The notes: generated by a model from the letters alone, not told the origin. A stretch of 64,000 nt of DNA from Sphingobium cupriresistens (GCF_004152865.1 NZ_SEOO01000021.1:1-64000), one strand, 5' to 3'; positions 24,247 through 32,856 are shown, numbered from the stretch's first letter. Made by a program: numbers and translations.

Positions 24247-25131
24247 ATGGACGACGTACAGACCTACGCCTTCGGGCGCGGGGATTCGCAGGCGCCTATC
24301 ATGCTGTCGGGGCTGGACCGGCTGGGCGAAAAGCTCGGCCGGCGGATGCGCGCCCTGATCGAGCCGATCGCGGGCGTGCGCCCGCACATCGTGGCGCAGG
24401 ATACCCGCGTGCTCGATTTCGCTGCCTGGACGGTCGATGTGCCCGCCTTTTGCAGCCTGTCCATCTATCGCCTGCTGCCGCTGAAGGGGCAGATGCTGCT
24501 GCGGATGGACGCGGCGATGATCTCCACCATGGTCGATTGTTTCTACGGCGGCATCGGCAACCGGGCCTTGCCCGCGCGCGGCGAATTCACGCCGACCGAA
24601 GACCGGCTGATCGCCCGGCTTTCCGACAGCATCGTCACCCGCCTGGTCGAAACCTGGGCCGACATCCTGCCACTGGAACAGGGGCTGATCCTGCGCGAAA
24701 GCGCGGTCGGCTATGCCGCGTCGGCGCAGCCCGGCGACCAGATGGTGCTGCAACGCTTCGTCATCTCCATCACCCGCGAACAGGAATGGCCGATCGACAT
24801 CGTCTTTCCGCTGTCCGCGCTGCGCGGGGTAGAGGCGCTGATGGGCAGCAACCTGCCCGCTGACGAGGAACAGCGCGACCCCGTCTGGCAGACGCGCATC
24901 GCCCGGCGGATGCGCGACATCCGTATGCCCGCGCGCACCGTATTGGCGCGTCCCAATCTCTCGCTGGCCGAACTGATGCAGCTCAAGGTCGGCGACGTCA
25001 TTCCCGTCACCATCGGCCGATCGCTGCCGTTGATCGTCGGCAACCGGATCGTCGCCCATGGCACGATCGGCGAACAGGACGGCCGCGCCGCCTTCCAGAT
25101 TGAAAAGCTTGCACAGGAACCCGATCAATGA
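24247..25131 (+). CDS. fliM: Flagellar motor switch protein FliM, lacking the N-terminal CheY-binding motif
   Basis: FliM (294 residues from the ATG at 24247, which has AGGGGA six bases before it; an ATG at 24229 is the alternative) is a C-ring protein. The middle CheC-like domain and the C-terminal SPOA domain (VLARPNLSLAELMQLKVGDVIPV) are clear. At the N-terminus the usual L-S-Q-D-E-I-D-A-L-L motif, which binds phospho-CheY, is missing, because the protein opens directly with DDVQTYAFGRGD. Neither start restores it. The gene overlaps fliN (ATGA). Confidence 0.9.
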   Translation: MDDVQTYAFGRGDSQAPIMLSGLDRLGEKLGRRMRALIEPIAGVRPHIVAQDTRVLDFAAWTVDVPAFCSLSIYRLLPLKGQMLLRMDAAMISTMVDCFYGGIGNRALPARGEFTPTEDRLIARLSDSIVTRLVETWADILPLEQGLILRESAVGYAASAQPGDQMVLQRFVISITREQEWPIDIVFPLSALRGVEALMGSNLPADEEQRDPVWQTRIARRMRDIRMPARTVLARPNLSLAELMQLKVGDVIPVTIGRSLPLIVGNRIVAHGTIGEQDGRAAFQIEKLAQEPDQ

Positions 25132-25463
25132 GCGACATGAGCGAAGCCCCCCGCATGGACCGGGGCGAAGATCCGCTGAGCAAAATGACCAATAATCGCC
25201 AGTTCAAGCTGCTGGCCGATATCCCGGTCCGCATGTCGGTGGAGGTCGGCTCCACCTCGCTGCGCCTGGCCGAAGTCATGGACCTGGCAGAAGGCAGCAT
25301 TGTCGAACTGGATCGCCAGGCCGACGACCTGCTCGACATCATGGTCAACGGCGCGCTGATCGCCAAGGGCGAGGTGGTGACGGTCAACGGCCGCTATGGC
25401 ATCCGCATCGTCGACATTGCTGCGACCGAAAATCGCCTCGCCGGCATCGAACGGCGCGGCTGA
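25128..25463 (+). CDS. fliN: Flagellar motor switch protein FliN
   Basis: FliN (111 residues) forms the bottom of the C ring. The SPOA domain fills residues about 30-105, with LLADIPVRMSVEVGSTSLRLAEV, then LDRQADDLLDIMVNGALIAKGEVVTVNGRYGIRI (shown in parts here), a near-complete family match. The stretch of acidic residues at the N-terminus is short. It overlaps fliM and is followed by an 87-base gap with a CtrA-like half-site. Confidence 0.95.
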   Translation: MSDMSEAPRMDRGEDPLSKMTNNRQFKLLADIPVRMSVEVGSTSLRLAEVMDLAEGSIVELDRQADDLLDIMVNGALIAKGEVVTVNGRYGIRIVDIAATENRLAGIERRG

Positions 25464-25522
25464 TCGCGACTACATGATTTTGCGCTTGCCTTCGGTCGCG
25501 AAACTGCGGATCGCAGGCGCTG

Positions 25523-25530
25523 TTAACCAT
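25523..25530 (+). promoter_or_regulatory. CtrA half-site before fliO
   Basis: TTAACCAT, identical to the half-site form at 13861-13868, 21 bases before the fliO ATG. It suggests an internal start for fliOPQR-flhB. Confidence 0.38.
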
Positions 25531-25550
25531 AGCTGCAGGCAGGCCATTTC

Positions 25551-25814
25551 ATGTTCTGGTATTTCGTCAAACTGCTGATCCTGCTGCCGCTGGTGGGCGG
25601 CATGGCCTTTGGCGCGCTGTGGCTCTGGCGCAAATATCAACCCGGCATGATGGCGGGGCAGGGCGACCGTTCCTTGAAGCTGCTCGAAGCGCTGCCGATG
25701 GGCGCGTTCGGCAAGCTCGCCGTGGTGGAGTTCGAGGGCAAGAAGATACTCCTGTCCGTCACCCGCAGCCGGATCGAGAAGATCGCGGAAGGCGATCATG
25801 TCCGCCTGCGCTGA
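25551..25814 (+). CDS. fliO: Flagellar export protein FliO
   Basis: FliO (87 residues) assists assembly of the FliP export-gate ring. There is one N-terminal transmembrane helix ([19 protein letters not shown]) and a short cytoplasmic domain with FliO hallmarks ([20 protein letters not shown], then [13 protein letters not shown]). The first residues, MFWYFVKL, fit the family. It overlaps fliP by 17 bases, so the two are translationally linked. Confidence 0.9.
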   Translation: MFWYFVKLLILLPLVGGMAFGALWLWRKYQPGMMAGQGDRSLKLLEALPMGAFGKLAVVEFEGKKILLSVTRSRIEKIAEGDHVRLR

Positions 25815-26613
25815 GGCCGGACCGTGGAGGCGGTGGTTGCCCGCCCTTGCGGCCATGATCCTTGTTGCGGTCCTGCTTTTCACCGTCCCCGCCTTTGCCC
25901 AGGCCGCACCCGCCGCCACACCGCCCGTCGACAATGGCGGCGCATTGAGCCGCGCCATGGGCCAGATTTCGGGCGACGGCCGCTCGCTTTCGCTCAGCCT
26001 GCAAATCCTCGTCCTGATGAGCCTGCTGACGGTGCTGCCGTCGCTCGTGCTCATGATGACCAGCTTCACCCGCATCATTATCGTCCTGTCGCTGCTGCGC
26101 CAGGCGCTCGGCCTGCAACAGACGCCGCCCAACCAGGTGCTGGTGGGCCTCACCCTCTTCCTCTCGCTGTTCGTGATGCGCCCCGCGATCGACACGATCA
26201 ACGCCCAGGCCTTCGACCCCTATGGCAAGGGTCAGATCAGCATCGAGGAAGCGGTGGGTCGTTCAGGCAAGGTGCTGCACGGCTTCATGGCCAAGCAGAC
26301 CCGCGAGAGCGACCTCAAGCTGTTCCAGAATCTCGCCAAGGCGCCGGCCTTCCGCACGCCCGAAGACATCCCCTTCACGATCCTGCTGCCCGCCTTCGTC
26401 ACCAGCGAATTGAAGACCGCGTTCCAGATCGGCTTCATGATCTTCCTGCCCTTCCTCATCATCGACCTGGTGGTCGCGTCCACGCTGATGGCGCTGGGCA
26501 TGATGATGCTGTCGCCCACGATCATATCCATGCCGTTCAAGCTCTTATTGTTCGTGCTGGTCGATGGCTGGGCGCTGACCATGGGGTCGCTCGCGGGATC
26601 TTTCGCGACATGA
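25798..26613 (+). CDS. fliP: Flagellar export gate protein FliP
   Basis: FliP (271 residues) builds the core of the export channel with FliQ and FliR. A cleavable signal peptide (residues about 1-35, ending AFAQA) is followed by four transmembrane helices. The family signatures are present: [26 protein letters not shown] and [29 protein letters not shown] (in parts). Full length. FliQ follows after 38 bases. Confidence 0.96.
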   Translation: MSACAEAGPWRRWLPALAAMILVAVLLFTVPAFAQAAPAATPPVDNGGALSRAMGQISGDGRSLSLSLQILVLMSLLTVLPSLVLMMTSFTRIIIVLSLLRQALGLQQTPPNQVLVGLTLFLSLFVMRPAIDTINAQAFDPYGKGQISIEEAVGRSGKVLHGFMAKQTRESDLKLFQNLAKAPAFRTPEDIPFTILLPAFVTSELKTAFQIGFMIFLPFLIIDLVVASTLMALGMMMLSPTIISMPFKLLLFVLVDGWALTMGSLAGSFAT

Positions 26614-26651
26614 CCGGCCATCCTCTCCCCCATCCATTGGTGTGGTAGGCC

Positions 26652-26924
26652 ATGGAAAATGCCGATTTCTTCATGGGGTTGGCCCAACAGGCGCTGTGGA
26701 TCACGGCGCTGGCGGCTGCGCCCGTGCTGATTCCGGCGCTGATCGCGGGCCTCATCATCGGCATGGTGCAGGCGGCGACCTCGATCAACGAACAGACGTT
26801 GAGCTTCATTCCCAAGATCATCGTCGTCGGCGGTATGCTGGCGCTGTTCGGCGGGTCGATCATGGTGCTGATCGCCGACTTCACCCGCGAAATCTTCGAA
26901 CGCATCCCGGACCTGCTCCAGTGA
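26652..26924 (+). CDS. fliQ: Flagellar export gate protein FliQ
   Basis: FliQ (90 residues) is a helical hairpin subunit of the export gate. Two transmembrane helices cover residues about 15-40 and 55-78. The conserved AGLIIGMVQAATSINEQTLSF and FIPKIIVVGG segments are typical of FliQ/SpaQ proteins. It is full length and lies ten bases before fliR. Confidence 0.96.
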   Translation: MENADFFMGLAQQALWITALAAAPVLIPALIAGLIIGMVQAATSINEQTLSFIPKIIVVGGMLALFGGSIMVLIADFTREIFERIPDLLQ

Positions 26925-26934
26925 GGAACGGGCA

Positions 26935-27717
26935 ATGATCGCGCCGGGCTTCGCCGGGGTCGAAAACCAGCTCTGGGTCTGGCTGATCGCCATGATCCGG
27001 CCGGGCGCGGCCTTCATCGCTGCGCCGGTCTTCGGCGCGCCCGCCGTCCCGCTGCAACTGCGCCTGATCCTCAGCCTGGCGCTGGGCCTCGCCGCGCTCA
27101 ACAGCGTCACCATCACCCTGCCGCAGGACGGCGTCGCCAGCTTCGAAGGCGTGATGATGGTCGCGGGCGAAGTCATGGCGGGCCTCGCCTTGGGGTTCGC
27201 GGTCCAGATCGGCTATGCCGCCGCCTTCGTCGCGGGGGAGACGATCGGCAACGCCATGGGCCTGAACTTCGCGGCGATGGTCGATCCCTCGTCGGGCCAG
27301 TCGACCCAGGTGCTGGGCACCTTCCTCTCGATCCTCGCCACCTTCCTGCTGCTTGGCATGGACGGCCATCTGCTGCTCGCCAGCTTCGTCGTCCAAAGCT
27401 ATCAGGCGATCCCGCCGGGCGCGGGCATATTGTCCAACGACACGGTCTGGCGCCTGATCTCCTTTGGCGGCGCGCTGCTGGGGGCGGGCGTCACCGTCGC
27501 GCTGCCGGTCGCCTTCGCGCTGGTGCTGGTGCAGGTGGTGATGGGGATGCTGGCCCGCGCCGCGCCTTCGCTCAACCTGTTCGCGGTCGGGATGCCGGTG
27601 GCGATGATGGCGGGCCTGATCCTGCTGGCCATCGCCACGCCGATCATGGCCGAAGGCATGACCGCCTCGCTCAAGGCGGGGCTGGAAGAAGCCCAGTCGA
27701 TCGCGGAAGGACGCTAA
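26935..27717 (+). CDS. fliR: Flagellar export gate protein FliR
   Basis: FliR (260 residues) joins FliP and FliQ in the export gate. Six or so transmembrane helices and the segments RPGAAFIAAPVFGAPAVP, MVAGEVMAGLALGFAVQI, and NAMGLNFAAMVDPSSGQSTQ fit the family. The ATG at 26935 is preceded by AGGAACGGGC. It is three bases before flhB, so fliP-fliQ-fliR-flhB form one unit. Confidence 0.95.
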   Translation: MIAPGFAGVENQLWVWLIAMIRPGAAFIAAPVFGAPAVPLQLRLILSLALGLAALNSVTITLPQDGVASFEGVMMVAGEVMAGLALGFAVQIGYAAAFVAGETIGNAMGLNFAAMVDPSSGQSTQVLGTFLSILATFLLLGMDGHLLLASFVVQSYQAIPPGAGILSNDTVWRLISFGGALLGAGVTVALPVAFALVLVQVVMGMLARAAPSLNLFAVGMPVAMMAGLILLAIATPIMAEGMTASLKAGLEEAQSIAEGR

Positions 27718-27720
27718 GCC

Positions 27721-28857
27721 ATGGCGGACAGTCCCGGCGGCGGCGAAAAGACCGAGAAACCAACCCAGAAGAAACTGGACGATGCCGCCAAGAAGGGCGA
27801 CATCCTCCAGTCGCGCGAGTTGGGCACGGCGCTGGTGGTGATGGCGGGCATCGCGTGGCTGGCGATCACTGGTCCGTCGCTGATCGATGCCCTGTCGGAC
27901 ATGCTCACCGACGCGCTGCGCTTCCGCCGCGAGGATATCGTCGATTTTTCGCCGGCCGCGCGCGGGGCCGAACTGCTCGGCACCATCGCCCTGCCGGCCG
28001 CCGGTGTGATGCTCGCGACCTTCATCGCCGCGATCGCCGCGCCCGCCTTGCTCGGCTCACTCGGCTTCCGCCCCGGCGCCTTCGCGCCCAAGGCGTCGAA
28101 GATGAATCCCGGTGCAGGCCTCAAGAAGATTTTCGGGACGCAGGGCCTGATCGAATTGGTGAAATCCATCGCCAAGATCGGCCTGCTCGGCAGCATCGGC
28201 ATCTGGTTCATATGGGATCGGCTGACGCAGATCACCGCGCTGGGCAAGATGGGCGTCGCGCCCGCCATGGCGGACCTGGGTAACCTCTTCATTCTGACCT
28301 GTCTGGTGATGGCGGGCGGGCTGTTCCTGATCGCGGGCATCGACGTCCCCGCCCAGATCATGCAGCGCGCCAAGCGGCTGGGCATGAGCAAGCAGGAGAT
28401 CAAGGACGAGCATAAGGAAAGCGAAGGCTCGCCCGAAATGAAAGGGCAATTGCGCCGCCGCCAGTTCGAGGTGCTGAACGGCTCCACGCGCCAGGCCGTG
28501 GCGGAGGCCAGCGTCATCATCACCAACCCGACCCATTTCGCAGTCGCCCTGCGCTACAAGCCGGGCGTCGATGCCGCCCCGGTCGTGGTCGCGCGCGGCT
28601 GCGATGCGATCGCCGCGGCGATCCGCGAACTGGCGGACCAGAATGGCGTGACCGTCCTGCAATATCCCGAACTGGCGCGCGCCGTCTATTTCACGTCGCG
28701 CGCGGGACAGATCGTCAACGAAGGTTTGTATATGGCGGTCGCGACCGTCCTCGCCTTCGTCTTCCGCGTGGAAAACAAGATGGCGACCGAGATGGACCGG
28801 CCGTTCATCACCGTGCCCGAAGATCTGCGGTTCAACGCGGATGGACAGAAGCAATAG
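27721..28857 (+). CDS. flhB: Flagellar export substrate-switch protein FlhB
   Basis: FlhB (378 residues) controls the switch from hook to filament export together with FliK. The N-terminus has GEKTEKPTQKKLDDAAKKGD, the standard opening. Four transmembrane helices follow. The autocleavage motif N-P-T-H is intact (about residue 268, ITNPTHFAVALRY). The cytoplasmic tail matches the family. It lies three bases after fliR and ends the export operon. Confidence 0.97.
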   Translation: MADSPGGGEKTEKPTQKKLDDAAKKGDILQSRELGTALVVMAGIAWLAITGPSLIDALSDMLTDALRFRREDIVDFSPAARGAELLGTIALPAAGVMLATFIAAIAAPALLGSLGFRPGAFAPKASKMNPGAGLKKIFGTQGLIELVKSIAKIGLLGSIGIWFIWDRLTQITALGKMGVAPAMADLGNLFILTCLVMAGGLFLIAGIDVPAQIMQRAKRLGMSKQEIKDEHKESEGSPEMKGQLRRRQFEVLNGSTRQAVAEASVIITNPTHFAVALRYKPGVDAAPVVVARGCDAIAAAIRELADQNGVTVLQYPELARAVYFTSRAGQIVNEGLYMAVATVLAFVFRVENKMATEMDRPFITVPEDLRFNADGQKQ

Positions 28858-28943
28858 GCGGCATGGCGGACCGGCCCAAACCCGGCCTTATCTCCATTGC
28901 GGTCGCCCTTTATCTGCTGCGGAAAAAAATCCGCATGATGCAT

Positions 28944-28970
28944 TAAAGTTTAACCGCGCTCGTCCGTATT
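28944..28970 (+). promoter_or_regulatory. Sigma-28 promoter for the unknown gene at 29004
   Basis: TAAA, 15 bases, TCCGTATT; the first eight bases TAAAGTTT equal the E. coli sigma-28 -35 consensus. It faces the 29004 ATG with a leader of about 30 bases. Confidence 0.6.
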
Positions 28971-29003
28971 CTCTTCATTGGGGACGCATTAGGATGGTGC
29001 GTC

Positions 29004-29459
29004 ATGAACGATTATGTTTCCAGAAGCGAACTGACGCCCGTCGACAGGGCCGTTTCGCGTCCGCCCATACCCGTCCAGGCTGTTCAGCCTGTGGCGCCCG
29101 GTCGTTCGACCCAGATCCCCGCAAATCAGGCAACAAAGGCGTCCCCGCAGGGCGACGGCGTCGTCGTGGACGATGACCTCGCCAGCATCGCCGAATATGT
29201 AGAGGTGCACGCCAGGATCGCCGACATATTGGCGGACCTTCAGTCGGGCGTCGGCGGCGTCGATGATGCGGTCGATGCGATCCAGTCGATGATCCCGCGC
29301 CCCATGGTGCTGGTGCCGCTGCCGCCCGCCAGCAAGGAAGCGGTGGAACATGCCGCCGTCCTGGCCAAGCGCATCGTCGAGCGGGCCTCCTATGCCCACG
29401 GGGCGCACGCCCATGTGTCGCGCGCCACGGTCGAGCAGGTCACCACGTCCGCGGGCTGA
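29004..29459 (+). CDS. Unknown late flagellar protein (hypothetical)
   Basis: A protein of 151 residues that I do not recognise. The first 50 residues are Pro/Gln rich and look disordered. Residues 55-145 are mostly helical with a Pro-rich break (PRPMVLVPLPPAS, about 95-107). There is no signal peptide or membrane helix. It lies between flhB and fliD behind its own sigma-28-like promoter, so it is probably made late with filament proteins. A FlaG-type factor would fit the place, but the FlaG motif is not visible. An export-related role is only inferred. Confidence 0.6.
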   Translation: MNDYVSRSELTPVDRAVSRPPIPVQAVQPVAPGRSTQIPANQATKASPQGDGVVVDDDLASIAEYVEVHARIADILADLQSGVGGVDDAVDAIQSMIPRPMVLVPLPPASKEAVEHAAVLAKRIVERASYAHGAHAHVSRATVEQVTTSAG

Positions 29460-29492
29460 TTCCGCTCGTTCCGGCGCAGCGCAAATCATTCC

Positions 29493-29519
29493 TAAAGGTC
29501 TGGCCGCTACCGCCGTTCT
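29493..29519 (+). promoter_or_regulatory. Sigma-28 promoter for fliD-fliS
   Basis: TAAA, 15 bases, GCCGTTCT; same -10 as the motAB promoter. It lies 22 bases from the fliD ATG. Confidence 0.72.
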
Positions 29520-29540
29520 ATCCCCTTGAAAGGACGGCGC

Positions 29541-30932
29541 ATGACTTCGGTAGGCAGCAGCATTTTGACGGCGCTCAACGCAGGGTCGGGGATCGACACC
29601 TCCGCGTTGGTGACCAGTCTGGTGAGCGCGACCCGCGAGCCCAAGCAGACCGCGATCACGAGTCAGCAGTCGCTCAACAGTTCGCGCATTTCCGCGCTGG
29701 CCTCCGCCATCAGTTCGCTCGATACCTTTGCCGACGCGCTGACCGAAGTCTTGTCCGGCGCCGATTATACCGGCGCCGTCGCCTCCAATGACGCCAGCAT
29801 CGCATCGGTCAGCTTGCTGAGCGGCGGCAGCCCCGCCGGCCTGCCCGCCCAACTGACCGTCGATCAACTGGCGTCCGCCCGTGTCTATTCGACCGGCGCG
29901 ACCAGCGGCGCGACCGGCAGCACCGTGATTGGCACGGGCAGCTTCACCCTCACCAATGCGGCGGGCGAAGACACCGTCATCACGCTCGATTCGAGCAACA
30001 ATAGTTTCGCCGGCCTGGCCGCCGCCATCAATGCCGCCAATACCGGCGTCACCGCGCGCGTCGTCATCGACACGCAGGGCGCCCGCCTGGTCTTCAAGGG
30101 CGAAACCGGCGCCGACAATGATTTCACGATCAGCGCCAGCGCCGACGACAGCGGCAGCATCCTGGGCGGCATGAGCTTCACCAGCTCGTCCGCTCCCTTG
30201 AATGCCAAGGTGACGCTGGATGGCGTCGCCTATGAATATGCCAGCAACACGATCGACGATGCGATCCCCTATCTGCGGATCGACCTGAACAAGGCGTCGC
30301 CCGGCACCACCGTGACCCTGTCGATGAGCCAGCCCACGGCCGGCCTGTCCGATCTGCTCAAGGAATTTGTCGACGCCTACAATACGTTGATGAAGGCACT
30401 GAACACCGCAACGGCGACCGGCGCGGATTCGTCCAGCGCGGGTGTGTTGAACGGCGTGGCCGGCGTGCGCGACATGAAGCGCCAGCTGGCGGCGATCACA
30501 TCGACCCAGCTGGCGGCGACCGGCACCTACAAAACGCTGGCCGACATTGGCGTGTCGACCAATCGCGACGGGACGTTGACGCTCGACACGGCCCGGCTGG
30601 CATCGGCGATGGAGGCGGACCCGGAAGGCGTCACCAACATGGTGAACCCCAAGGTGTCGACTACGGCCAGCCCTGGCCTGTCCGCCCTGATGGACACGGT
30701 GCGCGACAATATCGAGCAGGAGGATGGTCCGCTCAAGACGGCGCAGGCGCGCTACGACGCGCAGGCCGAGGAATTCACCAAGCAGCTTGAAGATCTGGAT
30801 GAGAAGATGACCAATTATGAGGAGCATCTGACCAAGATCTACGCGGCGATGGAAACGCGCCTCAGCGCGCTCAAGGCGACACAAAGCTACCTCGAACAGC
30901 AGATCGAGGTCTGGAACAACAGCGATAGTTAA
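29541..30932 (+). CDS. fliD: Flagellar filament cap protein FliD
   Basis: FliD (463 residues) forms the pentameric cap under which flagellin folds. The N-terminus GSSILTALNAGSGIDTSALV is the usual FliD opening. The FliD_C domain is recognisable from residue about 220 (VTLDGVAYEYASNTIDDAIP, then VDAYNTLMKAL), and the C-terminal helices (FTKQLEDLDEKMTNYEEHLTK..ALKATQSYLEQQI) match. The ATG at 29541 follows GAAAGGA; the frame extends five codons upstream. fliS starts 15 bases later. Confidence 0.94.
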   Translation: MTSVGSSILTALNAGSGIDTSALVTSLVSATREPKQTAITSQQSLNSSRISALASAISSLDTFADALTEVLSGADYTGAVASNDASIASVSLLSGGSPAGLPAQLTVDQLASARVYSTGATSGATGSTVIGTGSFTLTNAAGEDTVITLDSSNNSFAGLAAAINAANTGVTARVVIDTQGARLVFKGETGADNDFTISASADDSGSILGGMSFTSSSAPLNAKVTLDGVAYEYASNTIDDAIPYLRIDLNKASPGTTVTLSMSQPTAGLSDLLKEFVDAYNTLMKALNTATATGADSSSAGVLNGVAGVRDMKRQLAAITSTQLAATGTYKTLADIGVSTNRDGTLTLDTARLASAMEADPEGVTNMVNPKVSTTASPGLSALMDTVRDNIEQEDGPLKTAQARYDAQAEEFTKQLEDLDEKMTNYEEHLTKIYAAMETRLSALKATQSYLEQQIEVWNNSDS

Positions 30933-30947
30933 TCGGGGACGCAGACG

Positions 30948-31346
30948 ATGTTCTATAATCAGGGTTATGCAGGCGCCAGCGCGGCGCGCCGTTATGCCGC
31001 CATCCATTCGGGCAGCCGCACCGAAGGCGCGACGCCGCACGCATTGGTGAAAATCCTGTTCGACGAACTGCTCCAGGCGCTCGAAGCGGCGGCGCTGGCC
31101 GAACGCAATGGCGACCGGGTAAAGGTGTCGGACAAGCAGGCGCGGGCGATGTCGATCCTCTTCGCGCTCGAATCGAGCCTGGACTTCGACAAGGGCGGCG
31201 ACATTTCGGTCGGTCTGGCGCAAATCTATCGCGAAGCGCGCCGGTTGCTGCTGGTCGGCGCCAAGGAACGGTCGGCCGAGCCGGTCGATCAGGCCTACGC
31301 CATCGTTGCGGAAATCGCCGACGCCTGGAACCAGATCGGCCGTTGA
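30948..31346 (+). CDS. fliS: Flagellin export chaperone FliS
   Basis: FliS (132 residues) binds the C-terminus of flagellin in the cytoplasm to stop premature polymerisation. The family features are a start with YNQGYAGASAARRY, then PHALVKILFDELLQALEAA, and the helix with LIFALESSLDF-like sequence. It is full length and shares the sigma-28 transcript with fliD. A strong terminator follows. Confidence 0.92.
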   Translation: MFYNQGYAGASAARRYAAIHSGSRTEGATPHALVKILFDELLQALEAAALAERNGDRVKVSDKQARAMSILFALESSLDFDKGGDISVGLAQIYREARRLLLVGAKERSAEPVDQAYAIVAEIADAWNQIGR

Positions 31347-31420
31347 TCGTCGTGCGACGCCGCCCGTCCGGGCGGGGTTGCGCCCCAAACATGCCCCCTG
31401 TATAGGCGGCACTCGCACAA

Positions 31421-31447
31421 GGGCGGCCCGGCGGGGGCCGCCTTTTT
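31421..31447 (+). terminator. Intrinsic terminator after fliS
   Basis: GGCGGCCC and GGGCCGCC form an eight-pair stem (31422-31429 and 31435-31442), then five Ts. It ends the flagellar cluster. Confidence 0.75.
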
Positions 31448-31502
31448 GCGTTATATTCAACGCGCGCAGGACGCGCAGCATCAACCCAGAAAGGGAAGGC
31501 TC

Positions 31503-32699
31503 ATGTCGATTACGCCGCTCATGCCCGTTTACCCCCGGTGCGATGTCCGTCCGGTGCGAGGCGAGGGCTGCTATCTGATCGGCGAGCGCGGCGAGCGTTA
31601 TCTCGACTTCGCCAGCGGCATCGCGGTCAATCTGCTGGGCCATGGCCATCCCAGGCTGGTCAAGGCGATCGCGGATCAGGCTGCGACGCTGATGCACATA
31701 TCGAACCTCTACGGCTCGCCGCTGGGGGAGGCGTTCGCGCAGAAGCTGGTGGACAACAGTTTCGCCGACACCGTCTTCTTCACCAATTCGGGCGCCGAAG
31801 CGGTCGAGTGCGCGATCAAGACCGCCCGTCGCTATCATTATGCGAACGGGCAAGCGCACCGGCACAAGATCATCAGCTTCGACAACGCCTTTCACGGCCG
31901 GACGCTGGGGACCATTTCGGCGACCAGCCAGCCCAAGATGCGTGACGGCTTCGAACCGCTGTTGCCCGGCTTTACCGTCGTGCCGTTCAACGATCTCGAC
32001 GCCGCGCTGGCGCAGATCGACGACAATACGGCAGGCTTCCTGCTGGAACCGGTTCAGGGCGAAGGCGGCGTGACCCCCGCGACGCAGGCATTTCTCAAAG
32101 GCCTGCGCGAGGCGTGCGACGCGCATGGCCTGCTGCTGATCCTGGATGAGGTTCAGTGCGGCTATGCCCGTACCGGCACTTTCTTCGCGCACGAACAATA
32201 TGGCGTCACGCCGGACATCATGGCGGTGGCCAAGGGGATCGGCGCGGGCTTCCCGCTCGGCGCCTGCCTCGCAACCGAGGAAGCGGCCAAGGGCATGGTC
32301 TTCGGCACCCATGGCTCAACCTATGGTGGCAACCCCCTCGCCATGGCGGTGGGCATCGCCGTGCTGGAAGAAGTGCTGGCCGATGGCTTCCTGGATCGTG
32401 TCACCGCCATGGGCGCGCGCCTGCGGTCCGCGCTGGAACAGCTCATCCCCAATCATGACGGCATGTTCGAGGATGTGCGCGGCATGGGCCTGATGCTGGG
32501 GGTCAAGCTGAAGGACGCGCATGACGCGCGCGCCTTCGTCGGTCATCTGCGCGACCATCACGGCCTGCTGGCGGTATCGGCCGGCCAGAACGTGCTGCGC
32601 ATCCTGCCACCCCTCGTCATCGAGGAAAGCCATATCGCCGAATGCATCGAGAAGATCTCCGCCGGCGCGCGGACCTTCGCCGAGGCGCAGGCGGCCTGA
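31503..32699 (+). CDS. argD: Acetylornithine aminotransferase ArgD
   Basis: A PLP-dependent enzyme of arginine synthesis (398 residues) that converts N-acetylglutamate semialdehyde to N-acetylornithine. Class III aminotransferase motifs: NSGAEAVECAIKTAR (phosphate binding), FHGRTLG, LILDEVQCGYARTG with the PLP aspartate, and AVAKGIGAGFPLGA with the lysine near residue 243. The ATG at 31503 has AAAGGGAAGG upstream; the frame is open further 5' without a site. argF follows, so the pair forms an arginine unit as in other sphingomonads. Confidence 0.94.
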   Translation: MSITPLMPVYPRCDVRPVRGEGCYLIGERGERYLDFASGIAVNLLGHGHPRLVKAIADQAATLMHISNLYGSPLGEAFAQKLVDNSFADTVFFTNSGAEAVECAIKTARRYHYANGQAHRHKIISFDNAFHGRTLGTISATSQPKMRDGFEPLLPGFTVVPFNDLDAALAQIDDNTAGFLLEPVQGEGGVTPATQAFLKGLREACDAHGLLLILDEVQCGYARTGTFFAHEQYGVTPDIMAVAKGIGAGFPLGACLATEEAAKGMVFGTHGSTYGGNPLAMAVGIAVLEEVLADGFLDRVTAMGARLRSALEQLIPNHDGMFEDVRGMGLMLGVKLKDAHDARAFVGHLRDHHGLLAVSAGQNVLRILPPLVIEESHIAECIEKISAGARTFAEAQAA

Positions 32700-32703
32700 T
32701 TGA

Positions 32704-32856
32704 TACTGCCCCGTTCGTGCTGAGTAGGGGCTGAGCGAAGTCGAAGACCCGTATCGAAGCATTGATCCTTCGATACGCCATTTCGACTTCGCTCAATGCC
32801 TGTCCTGAGCGACTGCCTTTGCAGGCAGTCGAAGGGGCTACTCAGGACGAACGGTG
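32704..32856. repeat. Dispersed repeat pair between argD and argF
   Basis: The stretch CCGTTCGTGCTGAGTAGG near 32709 and the inverted CCTACTCAGGACGAACGG-like end (32836-32853, here GGGCTACTCAGGACGAACGG) face each other around several GTCGAAG segments. It is a composite of the GTTCG..CTGAG family seen at 127, 53965 and 55921. It fills most of the intergenic gap. Confidence 0.6.

Noticed and set aside
28918..28935. Hairpin TGCGGA-A6-TCCGCA after flhB as a terminator
   Set aside because: It has no T-tail and its loop is a long A-run. It might weakly end flhB transcription but I do not report it as a terminator.
28989..32312. Very long minus-strand frame (over 1100 codons) across fliD, fliS and argD
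   Set aside because: It lies opposite to well-supported genes and owes its openness to the high GC content. Its composition is Arg/Ala/Gly/Asp rich without motifs.
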